The position numbers were made by a program, and so were the translations under genes. From assembly GCF_014649955.1 (NCBI RefSeq), contig NZ_BMUA01000023.1, forward strand, positions 1-64,000: a stretch of 64,000 bases of DNA, in the 5' to 3' direction. The notes beneath the pieces were generated by a model. The model ran no database searches and was not told the origin of the DNA. It was given only the letters and a program-made list of their open reading frames with translations. This stretch comes from Streptomyces violascens. Its GTDB lineage: Bacteria > Actinomycetota > Actinomycetes > Streptomycetales > Streptomycetaceae. Within the stretch, counting starts at the first letter, position 1; every line of letters begins with the position of its first letter. This document shows positions 1 through 10,320 of this stretch, piece after piece.

Positions 1-1
1 C

Positions 2-88
2 TGCCTCGCCCGCCGCCGAGCCGACGTCCTGTTCGCCATGCTCCGCGACGGCACCTTCTACGACCCCCAACCCGCCCCGACCCCTTGA
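2..88 (+). CDS. IS110/IS116/IS902-family transposase, C-terminal end (partial)
   Basis: The window opens inside an open frame of 28 residues ending in TGA. Its text, with CLARRRADVLFAMLRDG followed by TFYDP, matches the usual C-terminus of IS110-family transposases, which carry a DEDD-type N-terminal domain and a C-terminal transposase-20 domain. Only the last residues are here, so it is not possible to say whether the element is intact. IS110 elements lack classical terminal inverted repeats, and I see no clear right end in the 200 bases that follow. It suggests a mobile element at this edge. Confidence 0.72.
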   Translation, partial: CLARRRADVLFAMLRDGTFYDPQPAPTP

Positions 89-289
89 CCAAAGTCATAG
101 GGGCACCCCCCCGGGGGGGGCCGGAAGCCCCAAGTTGCGCCCCCCTTGACCGGAATCCGAACTTCCGTGGTCGCATTCCGATCACGATCGGGCAAGATCG
201 TACGGCAAGCGGTTTCCATGACCCCATGCCCTCTGAAAGCATCTGGGCACATTTCGGGGGGATGGCTTGAAAGCCGCCGAGGGGGCCAC

Positions 290-3200
290 GTGCCGGGGTT
301 CGTCTTTCTGCGGGTGCGTGCGCACCGGCTGCTGCTGGTCGCGGCGCTGCTCGCGGTGCTGCTCACCACGTCGGTCCTCGCCGCCCTGGCGACGTTCTCC
401 GGGTCCGTCGGGGACGCGGCGCTTCGCCACACACTGGCCACCCGGTCCGCCGCGCCCGCGGCCCTCGCCGTCAAGTCCGAGGTCAAGCCGGACCGGCGCA
501 AGGCCGCGGCGGACGCGGTACGCACCGGAGCCCGCGCCACCTTCGACCAACTCCCGGTCACTACAAGGGAGTTGACCGAATCCGGACCGTACGCCCTGCC
601 GCGCTCCCTGCAGTCGCCGGACGCCCGCGGCGGCGACCCCGACCTCACCCTGTTCGCCGCCATCGACCGCTCACGCGTCCGCCTCACCGCGGGCGCCTGG
701 CCGACCGCCAACGGCTCGCCCGAGATCCAGGTCGCCCTGCCCGAGTCCGCGGCCGGACGCCTCAACCTGCGCCCGGGCGCCACGCTCGCCCTCACCGACC
801 GGCTCGACGGCCCGGCTGTAACCGCCAGAATCACCGGTATTTACAAGGCGGTTGACGTCTCGGACGCGTACTGGCGGCTCGACGACCTCGGCGGCCGCGG
901 CATGCGCAAGCTCGACTTCACCACGTACGGGCCGCTGCTCGCCGACGACTCGGTGCTCGCGGGCGGCCGGGTCAGCGCGGGCCGGAGCGCATGGCTGGCC
1001 TCCGCCGACTTCTCCGAGATCGGCGTCGACCGCATCGACCGGCTGCGCGCGGCCGCCACCGACGGGCCCAAGTCCCTTGTGAAGCAGCCCGTGTTCGGGG
1101 GCGGCGCGACCGCGGTGACGGCGCTGCCGGAGATCCTCGACCGGGCCGAGCGCTCCCTGCTCGTGTCCCGCTCGACGCTGCTGATCGTGGCGCTCCAGCT
1201 GGTGCTGCTCGCCGGGTACGCGCTGCTGCTCGTCGCCCGGCTGCTGAGCAGCGAGCGGTCCGGCGAGACCGAACTCCTGCGGGCCCGGGGCGGATCGCGG
1301 GGCCAGATCACCTGGCTCGCGGCCGCCGAGGCACTGCTGCTCGCGGTGCCGGCCGCGCTGGTCGCCCCTCTGCTCGCGGGCCCGCTGACCCGGCTGCTCG
1401 CCGGGCAGGGCGCGCTCGCGCGGGCGGGGCTCCACCTGGACACCTCGGCCACCTCCACGGTGTGGCTGGTCGCCGTCCTGGTCGCACTCGGCTGCGCGGC
1501 CGCCGTGGTGGCCCCCGCGCTCTCGGCGGGCCGCCTCGGCCGGGCCGGCCGGGACGGGGCCTTGCCCGCGCCGGTCCGGGCGGGCGCCGACATCGGGCTC
1601 CTGGTGATCGCCGGGGTCGCCTACTGGCAGCTGGACCGGCAGACCTCCGGCTCCGGCGCGATCAACACGGACGCCTCGGGCGGGCTCGGCGTCGACCCGC
1701 TCCTCGTGGCGGCCCCCGCGCTTGCACTGCTCGCCGGGACCGTCCTCGTCCTGCGGCTGCTGCCGCCCGCGGCCCGGCTCGCCGAACGGCGGGCGGCGGG
1801 CGGGCGCGGGCTGCCGACGGCGCTGGCGGGCTGGCAGTTCAGCCGCCGCCCGCTGCGCGGCGCGGGCCCGGTCCTGCTGCTCATCCTCGCGATCGCGATG
1901 GGGCTGCTCACCCTCGGCCAGGCAGCCACCTGGAACCGTTCGCAGAGCGACCAGGCCGACTTCCGCGCGGGCACCGACATCCGGGTGCTCGGCTCCACCC
2001 TCAGCCCCTTCGGCCAGGCCGGCTCGTACGACGCGGTCCCCGGGGTCACCGCGGCCGCCCCGGCCGCGCGCGGCTCGATGCCGCTGAGCGGCGGCCGCTC
2101 GGGCACGCTGCTCGCCCTCGACACCCGCCACGCGGACGGCTTCCTGCTGCGCGATGACCTCGCGGGCCGTTCCGCCGAGGACCTGCTCGCCGCGCTCACG
2201 CCCAAGCAGGACGCCCCGGCCGGTGTCACGCTCCCGAAGGGCACCGAGCGGATCGGCCTCGACCTGCGGCTGACCGCCGGGGCCCCGGGCGGGCCGCCCG
2301 GCACGGTGACGGCCACGCTTGAGGACCGCTTCGGAGAGCAGTTCCGCTTCACCCTCGGCAAGCTGGCCCCGGACGGCCGCCCCCACCCCCTCGACCTCGA
2401 CCTGACCACAGCCGCGGGCCGCCCGACGGGACACCCGGCCGGGCCCCTGCTCCTGACCGGCCTCGACGTGGTGAGCGAGCTGCCCGACGGCGCGGCCGAG
2501 CCGCAGGCGGTCGCCCTGGACGGGCTGCGCGCCACCGGCCCCGGCGGCAAGGAGACCGCCGTCGCCGTGCTGCCGGCCGGCCGGTGGAAGGCGGACACCG
2601 ACAGCGCCAAGGACATGAACTGGGAGACGGGCACCTCGTCCGTGACCCGCACCGTGCGGCTCACCGCGCCGCGCCCCGCGCCGCCCGCACCGGCCGCCGT
2701 CGCCGACGACAGGTTCCTGCAGTCCAGCGGCAGCAAGGTCGGACAGACCATCGACGTGCCGCTGGCGGGCCAGAGCGTGAAGGTGAAGCTCGCCGCCCGC
2801 GTGCAACAGCTGCCGACCACCGGAAGCGGCGCGGTCGGCCCGGCCGCAGCCCCCACCGGCGCCGTCGGAACCGACGGCGGGGGGCTGCTCCTCGACCTGC
2901 GGGCCGTCAACCGGGTCCTCCAGGACAAGGGCGACGGCCTGACCGCCACCGAGTGGTGGCTGACCACCGCGCCGGACCGCTCGGCCGCGGCCGTGGCGGC
3001 GCTCAAGGCCCGCCCCGACGCGGACCCCGCGCAGATCGTGTCCCGTGCGGAGATCGCCAAGGAGCTCGGCGACGATCCGCTGGGCGCGGGCCCGCAGTCC
3101 GCGCTCGCGGCCGTGTCGATCGTGGCGGCAGCGCTTGCGGCGGTCGGCTTCTCGGTGAGCGCCGCCGGGTCGCTGCGCGAGCGGGGCCGGGAGTTCGGCG

Positions 3201-3511
3201 TGCTGCGCGCGCTCGGCACCCCGCGCCGCCAGCTCGCCCGGCTGATCGCCGCCGAACAGGGCGTGCTGATCACGATCGCCCTGCTTGCGGGGCTCGGCCT
3301 CGGCGAAGTACTGACCAGAGCGGTGGTGCCGCTGATCGTGCTGACCGACCAGGCGACCCAGCCGGTGCCCGCGGTCCTGGTCGAGCTTCCGGCCGGCCGG
3401 GTGGCGCTGCTGCTCGCCGGGGTGGCCGCCGTGCCGCTGCTCATCGTCGCGGCGATCGCGCTGCGCCGCACCGATCCGGCCGTCACACTGCGGCACCAAG
3501 GGGGCAACTGA
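290..3511 (+). CDS. FtsX-like ABC transporter permease (large, two-module)
   Basis: A membrane permease of about 1073 residues that should work with the permease and ATPase encoded just downstream. One membrane segment lies near residues 12-32. A central block of segments runs from about 293 to 547, including a MacB/FtsX-type helix followed by ARGGSRGQI. A large extracytoplasmic region follows, and the last three segments lie at about 937-1058 with the LRALGTPRRQLARL loop typical of FtsX C-termini. I chose the GTG at 290 because GAGGGGG lies about five bases upstream; the frame is open further upstream but without a convincing ribosome site. The family exports lipoproteins, peptides or drugs; the substrate here is unknown. 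Confidence 0.85.
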   Translation: MPGFVFLRVRAHRLLLVAALLAVLLTTSVLAALATFSGSVGDAALRHTLATRSAAPAALAVKSEVKPDRRKAAADAVRTGARATFDQLPVTTRELTESGPYALPRSLQSPDARGGDPDLTLFAAIDRSRVRLTAGAWPTANGSPEIQVALPESAAGRLNLRPGATLALTDRLDGPAVTARITGIYKAVDVSDAYWRLDDLGGRGMRKLDFTTYGPLLADDSVLAGGRVSAGRSAWLASADFSEIGVDRIDRLRAAATDGPKSLVKQPVFGGGATAVTALPEILDRAERSLLVSRSTLLIVALQLVLLAGYALLLVARLLSSERSGETELLRARGGSRGQITWLAAAEALLLAVPAALVAPLLAGPLTRLLAGQGALARAGLHLDTSATSTVWLVAVLVALGCAAAVVAPALSAGRLGRAGRDGALPAPVRAGADIGLLVIAGVAYWQLDRQTSGSGAINTDASGGLGVDPLLVAAPALALLAGTVLVLRLLPPAARLAERRAAGGRGLPTALAGWQFSRRPLRGAGPVLLLILAIAMGLLTLGQAATWNRSQSDQADFRAGTDIRVLGSTLSPFGQAGSYDAVPGVTAAAPAARGSMPLSGGRSGTLLALDTRHADGFLLRDDLAGRSAEDLLAALTPKQDAPAGVTLPKGTERIGLDLRLTAGAPGGPPGTVTATLEDRFGEQFRFTLGKLAPDGRPHPLDLDLTTAAGRPTGHPAGPLLLTGLDVVSELPDGAAEPQAVALDGLRATGPGGKETAVAVLPAGRWKADTDSAKDMNWETGTSSVTRTVRLTAPRPAPPAPAAVADDRFLQSSGSKVGQTIDVPLAGQSVKVKLAARVQQLPTTGSGAVGPAAAPTGAVGTDGGGLLLDLRAVNRVLQDKGDGLTATEWWLTTAPDRSAAAVAALKARPDADPAQIVSRAEIAKELGDDPLGAGPQSALAAVSIVAAALAAVGFSVSAAGSLRERGREFGVLRALGTPRRQLARLIAAEQGVLITIALLAGLGLGEVLTRAVVPLIVLTDQATQPVPAVLVELPAGRVALLLAGVAAVPLLIVAAIALRRTDPAVTLRHQGGN

Positions 3512-3512
3512 C

Positions 3513-6230
3513 ATGTCCGGCACGGCAGTTGCGCCCTGGGTGCGCACCCGGCTGCGGACCGCGCCGGGCGCCGCGGCGGCGCTCGCCCTCCTGGTCCTGC
3601 TGACCGCGTGGCTGGCCGCGGCCTACCCGCGCGCGATCGACACGTACGAGGACGACGGGCTGCGCCGGGCCGTCGCCACGGCCGCGCCGGGCCGCACCGC
3701 CCTCCAGTTCGCGGCGGGGTCACCGGGCCTCGCCCTGCCCGACGAGCAGCGGGCCGCGCTGGTCTCCCCCCACGAGATGCAGCGGCGCTTCGAGTCGGTC
3801 GTGAACAACGTGCCCGCCCCGCTCACGATCGACCGCTCCCAGTCGGCGTACGGGCTGCGCACCACCCAGAAGCTGGAGTCCGACGAGCCGTTCCTGGCGC
3901 GGCCGTACGGGCTGCCGCCGCGGCTCACCGTGGCCACCCAGTCCGACCTGGCCGCCCACGCCCGCGTGGTGTCGGGCCGGCTGCCCTCCGGTTCGGCCGA
4001 CCAGAAGTCGGCGGAGGCCGAGGGCGCCGTCACCACGGCCACCGCCAAAACCCTGAACATCAAGGCGGGTTCGGTGCTGCACGTGGCCACGCTCGGCGGC
4101 CCGCGCCTTGCGTTCAAGGTGACCGGCATCGTGGAGCCGCTGCTTCCGGAGGCCGGCTACTGGTCGGTCCTGCCAGTGCTCCGCACCCCGCAACTGCTGT
4201 CCGCCTCCAGCCAGCCCGATCCGCCGAAGTACTGGCACGGCGGTCTGCTGCTCGCCCCGGGCGCCGCCCCGGCCCTGCTCGCGACCGACAGCAAGCCCGA
4301 GACGTACGCCCAACTCGCCCCTAGCAGCGCAGACTTGAATGCCCGCCAGTTCGACGGGCTGAAGGCGTCGGTCGCGGGCCTGCAGAACGGTCCCGCGCTC
4401 TCCCGGATCCGCACCTCCTTCTCCATCTCGACCAGCCTGTACACCGAACTCGACCGGGTGCTCCTCTCGTACGCCACCGTGCGCGACTCGATCACCCCGG
4501 TGGTCGCGGTCGCGGGCTCCGGCACCGCGACCGTGGCGGCCGTGGTGCTTCTGATGGCGGGCGGCCTCGCCGCCGCCCGCCGCACCGCCGAGCTCGCCCT
4601 GCTGCGGGCCCGCGGCGGATCGCTGCGCCAGATCGCCGGGCGGCTGCTCGCCGAGAGCGCGGTCGTGGTGGTCCCGGCCGCGGCCCTCGGCCTGCTGCTC
4701 GCGGTGCTCGCCGTGCCGCACGGCCGCCTCGGCCCCGCGCTCGCGGCGGCGGGCGGGGTCGCGGCCCTCGGCTGCCTCGCCCTGCCGGTGCGCGCGGCCC
4801 TCACCCACCGCACGGTCCGCTCGGCCGCCGAACGCGCCGATCTCGTACAGGAGAAGCCCTCGGCGCGGCGCACGGTGGCCGAGCTGACGCTGCTCGTGCT
4901 CGCGGCGGGCGCGGTGTTCGCGCTGCGCCGCCGCGGCACCGGCGGTGGCCCCGCCGACTCGCTGGTCAGCGCGGCGCCGGTGCTCGTCGGGGTGATCGCG
5001 GCGTTCGTCCTGATCCGCCTCTACCCGCTGCCGCTGCGCTGGGCGGCCCGCCCGGCAGCCCGGCTGCGCAGCACGGTCGCCTTCCTGTCGCTCGCCCGCG
5101 CCGGACGCGCCTCGGGCGGCGGTGTGCTGCCGCTGCTCGCCCTGCTCACGGCGCTGACGACGGCCGCGTTCGGCGGCTCGGTCCTGGCCGGCGCCGACGA
5201 CGCCCGCGACCGGGCCGCGCTGTACGCGACCGGCACCGACGCCCGCATCGACAGCGACCTGGCGCTGCCCAAGGACCTGCCGGGCCGCATCGCCCGGGTC
5301 CCCGGCGTCCACGGCGTCTCGCCCGTGCACATCGAGTACGCGGTGCGGCTGCCGGACGACGACACGACCGCGGTCGCGGGCGTGGACCCCACGACGTACG
5401 CCGCGCTGACCGCGGGTACCGCGCTCGGCGTCCCGGCGGACCGGCTCAAGGCGCCGGCAGCGGCCCCGGGCAAGGCGGTTCTGCCCGCCGTGGCCTCGCC
5501 CTCGGTCGCCCGGCGCCTCGGCAAGGAGCCGGTGAAGCTGCGCGTCGCGGGCTACGACGTGACGATCAGGGTGGTCGCCGCCCAGGACGGCTCGGCGGCC
5601 GTGCCGTCCAGCGACTTCATCCTGGTGGACACCGCCGGACTCGGCGCGAAGGACCCGACCGCGCTGCTCGTCGGCGGCACCTCCATCGACGCCAAGGCGC
5701 TGCGCAAGACCGCCGTGAGCGGCCATGTGAGCGTGCGGCTCCAGTCCGAGGCCCGGCGGGAGTTCGCCGACTCCCCGCTCCAGAGCGGCGCCGGGCGCAT
5801 CTACGCGGCGGCCGTCGCGGCGGGCGCGGGCCTGGCCGTCCTCGCACTGCTCCTCTCGCTCCTGCGCGGCGCCCCCGAACGCTCCGCGCTGCTCGCCCGC
5901 CTTCGCACCATGGGCCTCACCCGCCGCCAGGGCCGCACGCTGCTCGTCCTGGAGGCGCTGCCGCCGGCGTTCCTCGCGGCGGCGGGCGGCGCGCTCACCG
6001 GCTGGGCGTCGATCGTGCTGCTCGCGCCCGGCATCGACCTGGCGGGCCTGGCGCTCGCCACCAGCAGCGGTCTGGCGCCGGTCGGCTCCGAGCTGCGCGC
6101 GGACCCTTTGTCGCTGCTGCTGCCCGCCGTGTGCGTGGTGCTGCTCGCGGCGGGCGTGGCGACCGCGCAGGCCTGGTGGAGCGGCCGCCGCGGATCCATC
6201 ACCGAACTCAGGGCAGGAGACGCTCGATGA
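3513..6230 (+). CDS. FtsX-like ABC transporter permease, second subunit
   Basis: A 905-residue permease that starts one base after the stop of the preceding permease gene, so the two are surely co-transcribed. It has an N-terminal membrane helix at about residues 15-40, a helix group beginning near residue 330 followed by the ARGGSLRQIAGRLL loop, and a C-terminal FtsX module with three helices after the second extracytoplasmic region. The C-terminal loop MGLTRRQGRTLLVLEAL corresponds to the RALGTPRRQ loop of its neighbour. The last codon overlaps the ATG of the ATPase gene (ATGA). The two permeases probably form a heterodimer. Substrate unknown. Confidence 0.85.
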   Translation: MSGTAVAPWVRTRLRTAPGAAAALALLVLLTAWLAAAYPRAIDTYEDDGLRRAVATAAPGRTALQFAAGSPGLALPDEQRAALVSPHEMQRRFESVVNNVPAPLTIDRSQSAYGLRTTQKLESDEPFLARPYGLPPRLTVATQSDLAAHARVVSGRLPSGSADQKSAEAEGAVTTATAKTLNIKAGSVLHVATLGGPRLAFKVTGIVEPLLPEAGYWSVLPVLRTPQLLSASSQPDPPKYWHGGLLLAPGAAPALLATDSKPETYAQLAPSSADLNARQFDGLKASVAGLQNGPALSRIRTSFSISTSLYTELDRVLLSYATVRDSITPVVAVAGSGTATVAAVVLLMAGGLAAARRTAELALLRARGGSLRQIAGRLLAESAVVVVPAAALGLLLAVLAVPHGRLGPALAAAGGVAALGCLALPVRAALTHRTVRSAAERADLVQEKPSARRTVAELTLLVLAAGAVFALRRRGTGGGPADSLVSAAPVLVGVIAAFVLIRLYPLPLRWAARPAARLRSTVAFLSLARAGRASGGGVLPLLALLTALTTAAFGGSVLAGADDARDRAALYATGTDARIDSDLALPKDLPGRIARVPGVHGVSPVHIEYAVRLPDDDTTAVAGVDPTTYAALTAGTALGVPADRLKAPAAAPGKAVLPAVASPSVARRLGKEPVKLRVAGYDVTIRVVAAQDGSAAVPSSDFILVDTAGLGAKDPTALLVGGTSIDAKALRKTAVSGHVSVRLQSEARREFADSPLQSGAGRIYAAAVAAGAGLAVLALLLSLLRGAPERSALLARLRTMGLTRRQGRTLLVLEALPPAFLAAAGGALTGWASIVLLAPGIDLAGLALATSSGLAPVGSELRADPLSLLLPAVCVVLLAAGVATAQAWWSGRRGSITELRAGDAR

Positions 6231-7165
6231 CCACATCGCTCGAAGACCTGGAGCGCCGGGCCACGGCCCACCGCGACCGGCCCGTCTACGGCCACGACGC
6301 CCTGATCGCCTGCGACCGTCTGGTACGGGTCTTCACGACCGACGGCGTGGAGGTGCAGGCCCTCCAGGGTCTCGATCTCCTGGTCACCGACGGTGAGTTG
6401 ATGGCCCTGGTCGGCGCATCGGGCAGCGGCAAGTCGACGCTGATGAACATCCTGGCCGGCCTGGACGTGCCGACGGCCGGAGCCGCCAGGGTGGCCGGCC
6501 GCGACCTGCTGACGATGGACTCCGGGGCGCGCCTTGGCTACCGCCGCGATGTGGTGGGCTTCGTCTGGCAGCAGACCGCCCGCAACCTGCTGCCGTATCT
6601 GACCGCGATTCAGAACGTGGCGCTGCCGATGCAGCTCAAGGGCGGCCTGTCCAAGCGCGGCAAGGCCGAGCGGGCCGACTCGCTCCTGACGATGCTGGAC
6701 GTCGCGCACTGCCGCGACCGGCGCCCCCACCAGCTGTCGGGCGGCGAACAGCAGCGCGTCGCGATCGCGGTGGCGCTGGCCAACAGCCCGTCCGTGCTGC
6801 TCGCCGACGAGCCGACGGGCGAGCTGGACTCGGCGACGGGCGAGCAGATCTTCGCGGCGTTCCGCACGGCGAACGAGGAGCTGGGGACGACCATCGTGAT
6901 CGTCACCCACGACCAGGCCGTGGCGAGCGAGGTCCGCCGCACGGTGGCCATCCGCGACGGCCGCACCTCGACGGAGGTCCTGCGCCGCACCGAGGTCGAC
7001 GCGGCCACGGGCGAGGAGTCCCTGGTCGCCCGCGAGTACGCGATGCTCGACCGGGCCGGGCGACTGCAACTCCCGGCGGAGTACACCCGCGCCCTGAACA
7101 TGGAGCACCGGGTGGCCCTGGAGCTGGAGACCGACCACATCCAGATCTGGCCGGACGAGCGGTAA
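6227..7165 (+). CDS. ABC transporter ATP-binding protein of the FtsX/MacB exporter
   Basis: A 312-residue ATPase of the LolD/MacB type. Walker A GASGSGKST is at about residues 63-71, the signature LSGGEQQRV near 170 and Walker B LLADEPTGELDS near 191, followed by an H-loop in IVTHDQAV. The ATG overlaps the TGA of the upstream permease, indicating translational coupling. The open frame extends further upstream, but only this start gives the normal N-terminus. After the ATPase core there is an extension of about 60 residues, ending in an acidic tail, that is longer than in LolD. It powers the two permeases; the cargo is not predictable. Confidence 0.9.
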   Translation: MTTSLEDLERRATAHRDRPVYGHDALIACDRLVRVFTTDGVEVQALQGLDLLVTDGELMALVGASGSGKSTLMNILAGLDVPTAGAARVAGRDLLTMDSGARLGYRRDVVGFVWQQTARNLLPYLTAIQNVALPMQLKGGLSKRGKAERADSLLTMLDVAHCRDRRPHQLSGGEQQRVAIAVALANSPSVLLADEPTGELDSATGEQIFAAFRTANEELGTTIVIVTHDQAVASEVRRTVAIRDGRTSTEVLRRTEVDAATGEESLVAREYAMLDRAGRLQLPAEYTRALNMEHRVALELETDHIQIWPDER

Positions 7166-7219
7166 CTGCCTTACGGGGCACGGCAGTCGGGCCGCCGGGC
7201 ACGGCGCTCGGGGTGCGGG

Positions 7220-7912
7220 TCAGGCGGGCGTGACGGTCAGCCCGCCGAGGCCGGCCCTGCGCAGCGCGACGGACCCGTACGGCGTGCGGAGCCGCAGCCA
7301 CGGGCCGGAGGCGAACAGCGCCACCGGTTCGGGCGCAAAGGGTGCGCCCGCCGAGGCGAGCGCGCGGACGGGCCGCAGGAAGCCGAGCGACTGGGCCGCG
7401 TGCACGGCCCGCAGCGGCAGCTCGGTGGAACCGAGCGTGCGGGACCAGATCTCGCGCCCGATCAGCTCGCGCTCGGCGCGGGTGCGCCGCTCCTCGGGCA
7501 GCGCCTCGTCCCGGGCACGGAACTCGGCGACGGCGGCCGTCACCGCGCCCCGCATCTGTTCGGGCCCGGGCAGCCCCGGCACCGGCTGCCAGCCGCCGCG
7601 CGGCGGAAGCACCCCGGCCCACGGCGGCCCGGTGACGGCCTCGGGGACGGTCGTGGTCGCGTGCAACTCGTCGAGGGATTCGAGGAGTTCACCGGCGGAT
7701 ACGGTCACGTCCAGGGCGACGGAGTCGTCCTGGAGCCGGGCCGTGCGGATCGCGAGCACCTCGAAGGAGGGCGGCCGGCCGAACACGGCGAGCGCGCCGC
7801 CGCCCGCCTGGAGGCGGACCGCGGCGGCCCGGTCGTAGTGGATCAGCCGGCCGAGGAAGGCGGCGAGGTCCGCCGCCTCCCTGGCATCGTCGAACCGCAG
7901 CAGGGCGTTCAT
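7220..7912 (-). CDS. hypothetical protein coupled to thioesterase
   Basis: A 230-residue soluble protein with no motif I recognise. It is rich in Ala, Leu and Arg and has no signal peptide or membrane segment. Its ATG overlaps the TGA of the upstream thioesterase gene (ATGA), so the two are translationally coupled and probably function together or share regulation. It is convergent with the ABC ATPase gene, with only 54 bases between the stop codons. A weak hairpin with arms ACTGCC and GGCAGT lies in that gap. No function is assigned. Confidence 0.7.
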   Translation of the reverse strand: MNALLRFDDAREAADLAAFLGRLIHYDRAAAVRLQAGGGALAVFGRPPSFEVLAIRTARLQDDSVALDVTVSAGELLESLDELHATTTVPEAVTGPPWAGVLPPRGGWQPVPGLPGPEQMRGAVTAAVAEFRARDEALPEERRTRAERELIGREIWSRTLGSTELPLRAVHAAQSLGFLRPVRALASAGAPFAPEPVALFASGPWLRLRTPYGSVALRRAGLGGLTVTPA

Positions 7913-8367
7913 GCCGCGGCCCGCTCCTGCCCGTCGTCGCGCGTGCCGTCGTCCAGGTACTCCTTGAGGAAGGCCTTCTCCTCGGCGGTGATCCGCCGCG
8001 GCCGGCCCGCCGCCAGGTCGTAGGGCACGACGACGGTGGCCGCGGCGACGTACACCAGGCCGCCCTCGCCGGGCTCCTTGATCTCGTAGGAGATGGTCAG
8101 TGAGGCCGCGCCGATCTTCGTCACCCACGACTCGATGATCACCGGCTCGTGCCGGTGGACCAGGGGCCGCTTGTAGTCGATCTCGTGCCGGGCCACGACG
8201 GACCCGCCCTGGAACGACGGCGACCCGTCGCCCGGCTGCAGCCGGAACATGAAGTCGATGCGGGCTTCCTCCAGGTACCGGACGAAGACCGCGTTGTTGA
8301 CGTGCCCGAAGGCATCCATGTCCGACCAGCGCAGCGGGCAGCGGTAGATATGACGCGTCACTGACAC
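7909..8367 (-). CDS. acyl-CoA thioesterase (4-hydroxybenzoyl-CoA thioesterase / YbgC-like hotdog)
   Basis: A 152-residue single-domain hotdog protein. The N-terminal motif WSDMDAFGHVNNAVFVRYLEE is the family active-site signature, in which the first Asp after WSDM acts as general base or nucleophile, and RPLVHRHEPVIIESWVTKIG is the following strand region. It should hydrolyse acyl-CoA thioesters in the cytoplasm; chain-length preference cannot be read. The ATG at 8367 starts directly after the ettA stop codon region, and its stop overlaps the start of the downstream hypothetical gene. It therefore probably belongs to an ettA-thioesterase-hypothetical transcription unit. Confidence 0.9.
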   Translation of the reverse strand: MSVTRHIYRCPLRWSDMDAFGHVNNAVFVRYLEEARIDFMFRLQPGDGSPSFQGGSVVARHEIDYKRPLVHRHEPVIIESWVTKIGAASLTISYEIKEPGEGGLVYVAAATVVVPYDLAAGRPRRITAEEKAFLKEYLDDGTRDDGQERAAA

Positions 8368-10032
<1,665 letters not shown>

Positions 10033-10233
10033 GAGAAACCGTCCGGCAATCGATGTGTGGGCAGATACACCCCATCTTGCCTGACGGCTAGCCCTGGGGG
10101 GAAACCCGTATCGCGCTGCACCCCTGACCTGCCCACCTTCGGACCACTCCCGTAACCGATCCCTCACGGACTGTCGCTGTCGACCGGCTGCCCGGCCGGC
10201 CCGCGCGGTCCCGGAAGTTGCCCCGCACGACGA

Positions 10234-10269
10234 AGCGGCCCCGGTACGCGATCGCGTACCGGGGCCGCT
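10234..10269. terminator. 36-bp perfect palindrome, likely terminator of the surface-protein gene
   Basis: Two 18-base arms with no loop form a perfect palindrome beginning AGCGGCCCCGG and ending CCGGGGCCGCT. It lies 51 bases beyond the stop of the reverse-strand LAETG surface-protein gene and upstream of ettA. There is no T-run, as is common for Streptomyces GC-rich terminators. An operator role for ettA cannot be excluded but is less likely, because it lies about 200 bases from that start. Confidence 0.7.
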
Positions 10270-10320
10270 GCCCGTCACCGGGCGCTCACTTCGAGCTCAA
10301 CTACTGCCGTGCAGACTCGC

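Noticed and set aside
146..289. Upstream extension of the first permease
   Set aside because: The extra 48 residues are hydrophilic, not typical for the family and lack a ribosome site, whereas GAGGGGG precedes the GTG at 290.
671..3547. Long reverse-strand open frame across the first permease gene
   Set aside because: It is the GC-driven shadow of the permease gene. Its product is a low-complexity Arg/Gly/Gln-rich string with no domain, and no ribosome site precedes it.
7166..7219. Hairpin between the exporter ATPase gene and the hypothetical gene as a firm terminator
   Set aside because: The stem has only six matched pairs with an 11-base loop and no T run, so it is mentioned but not listed.
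10234..10269. Palindrome as an insertion-sequence end
   Set aside because: It is a single perfect palindrome after a gene stop, with no transposase or target duplication, so terminator is the simpler reading.
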